Positions 55,414 through 64,000 of a stretch of DNA of 64,000 bases are shown piece after piece (position 1 is the stretch's first letter; every line of letters begins with the position of its first letter). The position numbers and the translations under genes were made by a program. The stretch covers positions 23,148,207-23,212,206 of the forward strand of contig JAFMSR010000013.1 of assembly GCA_022818135.1 (NCBI GenBank), written 5' to 3'. Source of the stretch: Saxidomus purpurata. Its lineage: Eukaryota; Mollusca; Bivalvia; Venerida; Veneridae. Under the pieces are notes generated by a model. It made no database searches and was not told where the DNA came from. It saw only the letters and a list, made by a program, of their open reading frames with translations.

Positions 55414-58400
55414 CAGGTTATCGGCTTTGGTTTTTGTTACTAAATACATCAAAGCATACTTAAATATTTTTTTCTTTTTGAAATGATAAAATAACATGAA
55501 AAACAACAACAAAATAAAATTATATGTACAGTCTTTTTGATATTATCAAATAGAACATATTATTATACATAAAAGTTTTGTTTGAAGGCTTGTTATCAAT
55601 ATGTTTTGTTGTGGTTTCAACACGAACTTATTTAAATATAATTTGGGGTATTTAGTGATCGAAATATGCGCTAAAGACATAAAATGTGTTTAGTCTAGTT
55701 GTCATTTTTCTGCAGTAACTGATCTGATTCGCCAATACTTTTTTGATGGGTTTACACGTAATGAAATCCTGTGTCTTCTTCATAGCAAACATTCAATCAC
55801 GCTAAGGTAAGTGAAAACTGACAACGATGCATGTTGAGCATAGTAAAGATTACGAGGAGGTTATAAGGCTAAAATATAGTGTTCATACCAGAAAAAATAT
55901 GTGAATAAAACGTTTAAGAAATACTAACTTTATTGTATTTACCCTTTATATGATCATTTTAGCCTACGCGGAAGTATTTACATTGTATATCTTGATAAAA
56001 TAATATAATATGAGAGTTATCATGAGAAAAGCAATCTATTTGGCATTTTCTTCAAATATGTGATTTTTATATCATTAAATACAATGATCTTTCCCTCTAA
56101 CATATGCTGACAATATGAGACATTTATCTTTAATAGCATTTGACAAATACATATTTTCACGATGATTTGGCCGTAGTGAGTATAGATTGCAACAAAATTA
56201 ATTTAATTGATAGTTTTATAGTTTATTTACGTCTCACCATACATGTTACATACAAATACATTTCATTATACTATATAAATAAGATTTACATATATGCCAT
56301 TCTTATAAAATTATGAGAGACAGTCTAATATAATTTATACATATTAACTACATTTAAAAATCATGACACTAAATATATTATATTATCACAGATTAATGGA
56401 TATACTAAAACTCAATGTTAAGATAAATACCCATATTATGATACCCGTAAAATGTTTTTATCTTCATCTCATTAAAATAGGAGTCTGGATCAGTTAATCC
56501 AATATACTCATAATTTAAAAAAATAAAAAATAAAAATAAAATTACTTTAGACACATTAATACTGTGTTTATTTCACTAGAGGTTCACTGTTTCTCTAATG
56601 TGTTCACATGAAACATGCTACATACTTTATAGATTTTATATTTTATTTAAGTCTCATTTCTTGCATATAAACAATATAATTTCAACTGACACTTACATTT
56701 ACAATATACAGAACCACTCTTTTTAAGAGTTATAAGAGACTATATGTACATGTATTACACGTAAAAACATAAATCTCTTTAACATTAAATGGTCTAATTA
56801 AACGAAAAGTTTAGAGATTGGCATCAATCTGGACTATGATTTTACAGCCTAGAATCTGCTCTAAAATTAGTATAGAGTAATATGCGACAAGCGAAAAAAA
56901 AAAAAAAAAAGTACACTAATGTGTTTAATTAATTAGTGGTTTAAAAGAACAAATATTACCTCAGATCAGATCTGTTGTAAACTGATTGACAACAACCTCT
57001 AAAATATCCCTATGAATGCATAAAAACAGTTTCTAACACAATCAAAATTATATCTCGACAGTTGCACCTAAGTTATAACTATCTATACAATATATTGCTT
57101 CTTGTTTTCAGAATCAAAAACAGGTTTTGGCACTAATTTTTACCATGTTCTCGTTAGTCAGTACAAATATAAATTTATCCTCATCACAGAGATTATTAAA
57201 ATGCGTATGAACTACTTAGCCCTACTATAAAGATCTTTCTAATGGTTTGATATGCATTCAGTGTAACAGTACTGCTTTCATTTTCAATGCCATTACTGCA
57301 GATTGGACAAAGTCGCTGATTTTCAGGAATGTTTTGATTCTACCAGTTTCTAGTCTAAGTGGGCACTCCAGATCGAATTTTGCATTGCAGCTCTATGTTT
57401 AGCTGGATTTGGCTTTTTCAATAGTGTATTCTTGTTTAAACTTTTTAGTTCTTATTTATTTTGATATGGAACATCCAATCCCGTTTCCAGTTGATATAGT
57501 TTGTGTCATACATTTACCACTTAATAGTGTTCTTCAAGTCTTTATATAATTGTGCCAATGAAATTTTAAGACTATCATTGAATAACGGAGAATACCACTA
57601 TAAAATCCACCAAAAGGTTTTATTTTTATACACATTAATGTTACTTTGCAGCATTCGAAGGCTCAAGAACTATCTGCGAAGTATTAATCTTCGGAGGCAT
57701 ACATCTGCAAATACAGTGAACTTGGCTTATCATGCGATTGAGTTCAATATTAATGTCGTGAGGCAGGCAAACCATGTACCCAGAGCGGTGTTCGAACCTG
57801 ATATCCCCTACCTCGGAGATGGGTGCACCTCAAATTGAGATACCTGATCTATGACATCTGCGGCGTTTACAATTCATTTTCATAGGGGCGTTTATAACAA
57901 AATTTAAGCATGTAAGCCAGTATTTTTAAATTGCATGTTATGGAAAATGCATGTTTGTTGATAAGTATGATTGTTGTTATGAGTACATAATATACAAGAG
58001 AGATGTATGATGATAGATAGATGCCATAAACAAAATCAATGTTTAATACCGTAATTATTTTATGCGCATAAAGAAATATTTTACTAAAAAAAATATAATT
58101 TTTTAGAAGTGCAGTAATCTGATCAGAAGCATTCAACGTGCATCACTTAGCCTATGTATGTAGAAATGTAAAATTTAGGTACATGTAGTACGGTTTTTGA
58201 TTTTTGGGAAAACGTAATTATTTTCGAAGAATTAATACAAATTTCCTTGAATTTATTCTTATTTACCCTTTCTTACTGACAGGGTGATCTTAAAATTTGT
58301 ATTTTTATCACGTTTTTAAAAAATCTGAAATCCAAACAACTTAGATATAATATTTCTACCAACTTTTATTGGCTAAGTTATGTACTTTAAGATTTTTGTA

Positions 58401-61400
58401 ATTCTGAGTAGATCTAATTACAATTTGGATAAAGTGTCACTTTTGTGATATAATAATCGGCATTATATTTTGTATTAAATATATTACTCTGTTGGATTAA
58501 AGGCATGTGGACAGATAAAGAGTCTATGTGGTCTCAGGTTTACAACTTTAATAAGAACTCAGAAAACTGATTTGGTTTATGACATTTTTTGTACAAAATG
58601 AACTACTTGATCGAGATCTTAAGCCTTTCATTAACTTGTTATTCCGCTTTATCAAAATATTTTTATGACCTGTGCACCCTGTTAAAATAAAATCATGACA
58701 CAAAACATGAATTGCAGAACGAGATTCGAGGAAGCGGAAGCGCACTTGGATATAGAAGTATGACACAGAGACTGGCAAGTACCTATGGAATAATTGTCCC
58801 AAGGTAATATATATACAGAAAAATCACAAAAAAAATCGGCACGCCGCAGCTGGGACTCGAACCACGGGTTTCTGGATTTTCATTTTCGTCGTGCTAATTG
58901 ACTTTATATACTGGAGTTATTTTTAACTTTATTGTGACGTCATCACGTTTTATTACCAAAGCGGCTTCTTTTACGCAACGGCCGCTGTGGTGTAGTGGTA
59001 AGCATACACTGAGTACGGTGTCCCGTTAGGGCCATCACCGCATATTCTTACAATGTAGCAACGATAAAACGATACTACGATGGTGAAAACGCGAAACAAT
59101 GATGATGAAAACACTAAACTACGATGGTGAAAACGCGTCATCCTTTTTTCGTGTTCACCATTGTTGTTTTATGTTTTCATCATCGTTATTTCGTGTTTTC
59201 ACCATCGTAGTTTCGTGCTTTCACCATCGTAGTACACGTATCGTGTTTTCACCATTGTAGTATCGTGTTTTCATCGTTGCTTCGGGTTTTTACCATCGTG
59301 GTATCGTGTTTTTACTATGATCGTTGTTTCGCCTTCCTGTTGATCATGCGCACTGAATGTTAATGAATTGCGTAAACATATGGTCAGACTCTGAAGCAGG
59401 TAGTTATTTTTAATTTGTTTTTCTTTAAAACATAATACTACGATGGTGAAAACACGAAACTACGATGGTGAAAACACGAAACTACGATGGTGAAAACGCG
59501 ATACTACGATGGTTTACATATCTGAAATACATTGTAAACATAAAAAATAAAGAGAAGAACAGAAAACTGTTAAGTAATTTCGGTGTAATTCTTGTAAAGA
59601 AATCGACCTCCAACTACTTCATTTGTTCACTTCGTTGATCTTTCTTTATGTGCATATTAATTTATACGGGAATTCCGTTGGTTCGTACCCGTTCGTCTGC
59701 TTGTGTCTCGGCCTAGATGATATACATGAATTCGTTTCTGTACATGCATGTAGTATTTTATCTTTTTAATAGGAGTGTTGTGTCTGCTTTACAACGTGAA
59801 CTAGATCCTCGTGGTGTGGAAGAACAACGGAGACGAACGTTTATACGACGAGCATACATTAACAAGGGGCCTAACTATCTCATTCACATCGACGGCTATG
59901 ACAAGCTAAAGCGTTACGGTTTTCCGATTCATGGAGCAATTGACGGGTGATTATATGGCATAACCTTTTTTACTTAAAAATCAAAAAGCGTTTACCTTAA
60001 CATGTAATGTTTTAAATTAGTCTCGTCCCGAAAACGAAAGATTTTCAAAAATCAAAACAATTTTAAATTCTTTCTGAGTAAATTTTAGTAAGATAAGTGA
60101 AAAGCATTTACAAAAAGAATTTCGTCTGCTATTCCCTTTTTTTTTAGATAATTTTACTTTTTACATTTGCTTACGATCACTTTAATCTTAATATTAAAAA
60201 AAAAAGAAAAGAAAAAAAAAGAAACAATGTACGGAACACTTATAACAATAGTTTTTAAATTCAGACTTCGACTCTAGTAACCTCGGATTGTTTGATGACG
60301 TAGTAATATCACGCCTGGTAAACGATAGAGCTACCTCTTTCGGAGGTATACGGTAAATCGCTCTATCGCTACTTCCGAGCTAGTGCATGTCGCTAAAATC
60401 AGGTGTCAACAAAGGTAAAGGGTTGTCATTTTTTATATATTTTGAAAACTCTACACCAAATATCGAAATTCGAAGAATGCTATACCATATAGATTTGATC
60501 AAAAGTTTCCAATAAACGTAAAGTTGATAAATTTGTGTTTGAAATGAAGTTGTAGCGGCGTTTCCCAGTTAGCGAATTTAGCGTTGCAATGGACCGTTTC
60601 TTCATGAAACAGATTATTTTTCCTATTTTCATCTAAACAGCGATTCAGATTAAAAACAAAAACGTTTCAAGTAGATAAAAGGTCTAGAAATCAGATAAAA
60701 TTGAAATCAGAACAAAACATTAGTTATTAAAGAAAATATAGGATATTTGTTCTGTGAGACAGCTCTGTCGTGAAGGAGGTACTGTCAAAACGGGATAAAG
60801 TTTTTTTTTTTCCTAAATGCTCCCACTCGGACTCCCAAACAAAATTTATCCCGTTTTCAGGCTTAAACCAGACAGTAAAACTTTAAACGTACTATAACTG
60901 ACAGTAAAGAATAATAAAGAATTTTTGTTTTGTTGTGAAAACATTTTGGGCAGATTAGCTGTTGTTTTTAATCGTATTTTTATTCATTGTTTTGGATTTG
61001 TCACGTTTAATTGATAAATATTCGCAATTTGGTGTTTTCGTCGTAGTAAGAACGGGAAGAGTTAGTAGCGAAACTTTGTTTAGACGCCAAAAAGCACAAT
61101 TAGTCTTCACCTCTAACTGTGAAAATTGCCGATATTCTTGCAGACCACTATCTTTCAAGTCGGCGCGATTATTGATTAAACACCATTACTTCTTTGAGAA
61201 TATAGAAATGTAAGATGCAAACACTGTTGTCAAATAAACCAATCATAAAACGCAAATTGTTTATGTCGATTCCATGGAGTCGTGTCTATTCTAGCGTGCC
61301 GGCTATAGGGTGTGAGTAACATAATTATATAATATAAATACAGCAAACAGTTAACGTTTAAAGTAAATTGTGCAAATATTTTTCTTTAAAAATAGTTGAA

Positions 61401-62018
61401 GAAGCATTGAGTAAGTGAGAGTATGTGTTTCCGTGCACGATTGCAAGGAATATCAAATAAAGATTACCTGAGATCTTAAATGTTGACATTTATAAAATAC
61501 GTGTAGTTTTTGGTTAAGACGGTACATTAAGTATTAGTAATGGTATATAAACGAGGACTTTACCGTTCCGTATCTTGTCTTGATGTCTGTACTTCATGAA
61601 AAAAAATCTTCCATAATGGTATCCTTGTATCCTTGTGGTCGTACCACACCAAGATACGGACCGGTAAAGGTAACGTTTAATATACGTACTATAACTGACA
61701 TATCGCATTCCTCAATTCATAAGAGTTTTTTTATACATATATTATTCCTACAGAACGTTTTTAAAATTATTTGCTTTATACATACACCTTAAATACCCCT
61801 TAGGTGGGCTTTTACGCATGCGATAACAATAGTTTTGACTTTTGTATAAGCTGAGCTTTTACTTCCGGTTACAACTAGGTGTTCCGCGATGTGTCAGAAT
61901 GGATCATGGAACAGAAAATACATTGGTAGAAGATATTCAAAAGGCATTTCGATGGGAGCGTACCGATGATATGGCAGGCGAGAAGAGTGTTCTTAAAGGA
62001 TCAAGCCATTCCAACCAG
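55115..62018 (+). CDS. Intron-containing integrase-core (DDE) protein, partial
   Basis: Exons: 55115-55121 (ATG GAA G), 55716-55806, 57652-57757, 58718-58803, 59773-59946, one unseen exon, 61879-62018. Phases agree through 59946. The protein reads MEVTDLIRQYFFDGFTRNEI, then SIRRLKNYLRSINLRRH (helix-turn-helix-like), SGSALGYRSMTQRLASTYG, RELDPRGVEEQRRRTFIRR, and the core GPNYLIHIDGYDKLKRYGF and GVPRCVRMDHGTENTLVED. It matches the eukaryotic integrase-core family found as many intact genes in molluscs, cnidarians and fish, and related to transposon or retroelement integrases. The first two catalytic Asp candidates are in HIDG and RMDHGTEN. The third acidic residue and the exon between IDG and GVPRC were not found. 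It may continue beyond the window. Confidence 0.82.
55327..55414. repeat. (GATAAT)n microsatellite
   Basis: About a dozen GATAAT units follow a short GATGAT run, in intron 1 of the integrase-core gene. Confidence 0.9.
55716..55806 (+). CDS. Integrase-core gene exon 2
   Basis: It encodes TDLIRQYFFDGFTRNEILCL then LHSKHSITL. This is the N-terminal helical segment typical of the family ('YFxxGxxxxEIxxLLxxxHxI'). Confidence 0.85.
57090..57400 (-). pseudogene. LINE reverse-transcriptase C-terminal relic
   Basis: On the minus strand, broken frames read ENQRLCPICSNGIENES, the zinc-knuckle-like ending of many LINE ORFs, followed by LCDEDKFIFVLTNENMVKIS and a stop. Frameshifts and stops interrupt it. 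It sits in an intron of the integrase-core gene. Confidence 0.6.
57652..57757 (+). CDS. Integrase-core gene exon 3
   Basis: It encodes SIRRLKNYLRSINLRRHTSA then NTVNLAYHAIEFNINV. The donor gtgagg at 57758 is the only one that keeps frame with exon 4. Confidence 0.8.
58718..58803 (+). CDS. Integrase-core gene exon 4
   Basis: It encodes NEIRGSGSALGYRSMTQRLA then STYGIIVP, matching the family's GxxxGYRxMxxxL block. It leaves in phase 2 (AG|G). Confidence 0.85.
58840..59015. other. Two tRNA-like box fragments and a CRE palindrome
   Basis: A minus-strand B-box-like ggttcgagtcccagc at about 58848-58866 and a plus-strand A-box-like tgtggtgtagtggtaagc at 58986-59003 flank TGACGTCA at 58935-58942. 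They look like opposed SINE fragments. Confidence 0.4.
59060..59518. mobile_element. Foldback element with 22-bp units (CTACGATGGTGAAAACACG)
   Basis: The right part holds four near-perfect 22-bp units (59438, 59460, 59482, 59504). The left part has the same unit forward, then many copies inverted (tttcaccatcgtag). A unique centre of about 100 bp separates the arms. It lies in the intron before the catalytic exon. Confidence 0.8.
59773..59946 (+). CDS. Integrase-core gene exon 5, first catalytic Asp
   Basis: It encodes SVVSALQRELDPRGVEEQRR, RTFIRRAYINKGPNYLIHID and GYDKLKRYGFPIHGAIDG. 'HIDGYDKL' holds the first Asp of the expected DDE triad and 'HGAIDG' is a family signature. Donor GG|gtgatt. 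Confidence 0.92.
60760..60860. repeat. Short inverted repeat
   Basis: 'aaaacgggataaagttt' and 'aaatttatcccgtttt' face each other about 45 bases apart. It may be the end of a small MITE. Confidence 0.5.
61879..62018 (+). CDS. Integrase-core gene exon, second catalytic Asp
   Basis: It encodes VPRCVRMDHGTENTLVEDIQ, KAFRWERTDDMAGEK and GSSHSNQ, between acaactag| and ccag|gtaaac. 'RMDHGTEN' carries the second Asp, and 'GSSxSNQ' normally sits just before the Glu-containing helix, which should be on the next exon. Confidence 0.92.
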
Positions 62019-64000
62019 GTAAACATAATGCTTTACTTTGCCAGACGTTAAACAATCATTTTACTTTCTGAATTTACACTGTTTAGAGCTATTGAACTGA
62101 ATAGTAATGAACAATTTATCAGTATATGAATGTATTGTTTTTCGTTAATGCACATAGATCTATGATGTTTAATGTGTCTTGTTTTTCACATAGAATGACC
62201 ATGATTGGTATTTTGTAATATGAAACGTTCGTATATATATGTACATGGACGAGACTTTAATAAACTATGAAACATAAGAGATAAATTTGGCCTGTTGAAA
62301 AAAAAGACAATATTGACACTTGTTACGCGCCGCCAGGAGGCGGTGCGTATATTGGAATGCAGTAAGTAAAATTTCCATGGGGTGACGTAACTACTTTTAG
62401 ACTGTAGAATGATTTCACAGTGTGTCTTTGTAACAAGCGGTCTTTTGATTTGAGATCGCGAACCAGTCTAAATTTTACGGAAATAGCCGAGTCTAAATTT
62501 TACGGAAATAGCCGATTTTAAACGAATGACTACGAACGACTGAGATTCTGCCGACGGGTAGCGGCTGAAGATAGTCTTTTAAACCGACTTTGAAATTTTT
62601 TTCTAACAGATATTTGAATATACTTTACGAAACTACCAAGTTTATGATGTGTCCACTTCTTATTTAAAGTGTCTGGGAAGTTAAATTCGTTTGTTTACAT
62701 AAAGTTGTACCGCCATTCCGAAACAAACGTCTGTATTGGTGAATGACGAAGTTATCGCTATGAAACTCGATGCCTCGATAGCGCAGTGCAATGTATCCCC
62801 GCTTGGCACGCGGGAGATCAGAGATCGAAACCTCGCCGGAGTGGAATTAACTTTATTTATTTTATATAGTGGGGAACAAATTAATTTATATCTTGGAAAT
62901 AATTTTTCTTTCGTACATGAATAATATAAATTGAAGCAAATTTATATGTTAGAATTCTAGACTTAGGAAAATAAAAAAAAATTATTATTTCAATGATTTG
63001 TAATTCAATTATGTGACAGCAGTCAATTTCCATACAGAGGAAACAATGCCTATAGACTTGACGTAGAATCATCTTTTTTAGCATTAAACATTAACAAATG
63101 GTCAGCCTTATACAAAATTAGAGTGCAAAAAGATTAGGTTTGGTTAATCACCATACATTAAATCCAACAGTACTAATTATCGCACCCCCGCTCCATTTGG
63201 CGACGTTCAAACATTTGACTTGTTAAGATTTGGATAAAGATTTGATCCTTCAGTACTTGCCGTTAGTCCTTTTGTTTATTTGAGACGCTTGTAAATAAAT
63301 ACAAGCCTGGTCAGCTAATCATAATCTACTTTACAACATATTGGCCAATTAAACGGTGTCTTCGACCAACAGTAAATGGACATCAAATTGTTCGACCGGG
63401 AAAGGATAAAATTGTGTCTGTAAGTTAGGTTTTATCCAGATCCATTCTAAACCTGAGATGTGTGATTCAGAGGGAGTGACCATACACTGCTCGAGGTCAC
63501 ATTGTCTTGCTAAGCACAGATATGTGAAATCGCCTTTGAGAAAAATATGATTAAACCCATTTGACAGTATGTTTTTACAAATTGAGAACTGTGGCCGAGA
63601 CGTGCTTTTAAATACTTTACTGTCCTTATCACAGCCATGCTAATAAATTCATCTTACCCTTGCAGAAGGTGGAAGGATATAAACTTGGCGTTTTCCGTAC
63701 AGAGTGTGTGTGTGTGTGTTTGTGCGTGCGTGTGTGTGTGTGTGTGTTCGTGCACGCATGAGCGTGTGTGTGTTCAACTTTTTCCTTTTATCTTGAAATA
63801 AATGGATGGATTTTAAAATGGTTTGGAAAAAAATGTTTTAAATTAACAAAAACAAGACACATTTGCACTAGCAGAACTGGATGTGTCACATAAAGGTCAA
63901 CATAACAGTTCAGGGTCATTTTTCAATTTTAGCATGTATTATGATAGAAGTATAAGGGGTTCCTGTTAAACTTTAAATGAAGATAGTTGGTGTTCAGAGA
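62019..64000. other. No supported exon; short repeats
   Basis: I could not find the next integrase-core exon. A CG-rich hairpin start (gcgccgccaggaggcggtgcg, 62327-62347) resembles the hairpin-ended repeats. A tRNA-like segment at about 62768-62845 has an anticodon-like stem cccgc/gcggg but no acceptor stem. A TG-rich microsatellite is at 63706-63772. Confidence 0.5.
63706..63772. repeat. (TG)n-rich microsatellite
   Basis: TG/GC-interrupted dinucleotide runs, imperfect. Confidence 0.9.

Noticed and set aside
59438..59518. CRISPR-like array of 22-bp repeats
   Set aside because: Units are contiguous with no spacers, occur in both orientations, and the DNA is eukaryotic.
61144..61209. Candidate missing integrase-core exon (PLSFKSARLLIKHHYFFENIE)
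   Set aside because: It accepts the incoming phase and ends like the family's YFLxxVE segment, but it leaves in phase 2 while the next exon needs phase 1, and it lacks the FSRR motif expected after IDG.
62768..62845. tRNA gene with anticodon-like TTGGCAC loop
   Set aside because: The anticodon stem pairs, but the acceptor ends are not complementary.

Overview
The window is animal nuclear DNA: AT-rich, with spliced genes, long introns and dense short interspersed and hairpin-ended repeats. Repeats opening TTAGCTCACCTGGCAC or TTAGCTCGAC followed by a short hairpin, together with several tRNA-headed SINEs, suggest a lophotrochozoan, most probably a bivalve mollusc. That placement is inferred from repeat style and protein resemblance; no search was run.

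The main gene is an EPAC2/RAPGEF4-type cAMP-regulated Rap guanine-nucleotide exchange factor on the + strand, about 17.55-39.2 kb. I could place every coding exon from an in-frame ATG at 17790 to the stop at 39179. All splice phases agree, and once the damaged catalytic exon is allowed for, the model gives about 2,460 residues. Domain order is a disordered N-terminal extension of about 1,590 residues from one giant exon, then DEP, cyclic-nucleotide-binding domain (CNB-B), REM, Ras-association and CDC25-type GEF domains. The N-terminal CNB-A domain of vertebrate EPAC2 is not visible here. One REM-region intron is a textbook U12-type AT-AC intron. One catalytic exon is broken by about 110 bases of near-pure C that look like an assembly or sequencing artefact.

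Layout: 1-17.55 kb is non-coding (probably upstream or first-intron DNA) with a poly-C tract, tandem duplications, SINEs, two hairpin-ended repeats and a palindromic element. 17.55-39.2 kb is the RAPGEF gene. 39.2-49 kb is 3' flank with repeats, a 37/38-bp array running into an unexplained 135-codon reading frame, and a MITE with long inverted ends. 49.1-50.2 kb holds a minus-strand, acidic, frameshifted candidate exon. 50.2-55 kb is AT-rich flank with an orphan candidate terminal exon (53066-53186) and two unusual CG-rich foldback repeats built on CGACA/TGTCG. 55.1-62.0 kb is a second + strand gene, split over at least six exons, encoding an eukaryotic integrase-core (DDE) protein; one exon is missing from my model and the 3' end is not seen. 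A LINE relic and a second foldback repeat with 22-bp units lie in its introns. 62.0-64 kb has no recognised exon.

The RAPGEF product would couple cAMP to Rap GTPase activation. The integrase-core gene is unrelated, probably a transposon-derived or domesticated gene. I found no operon-like or prokaryotic system.
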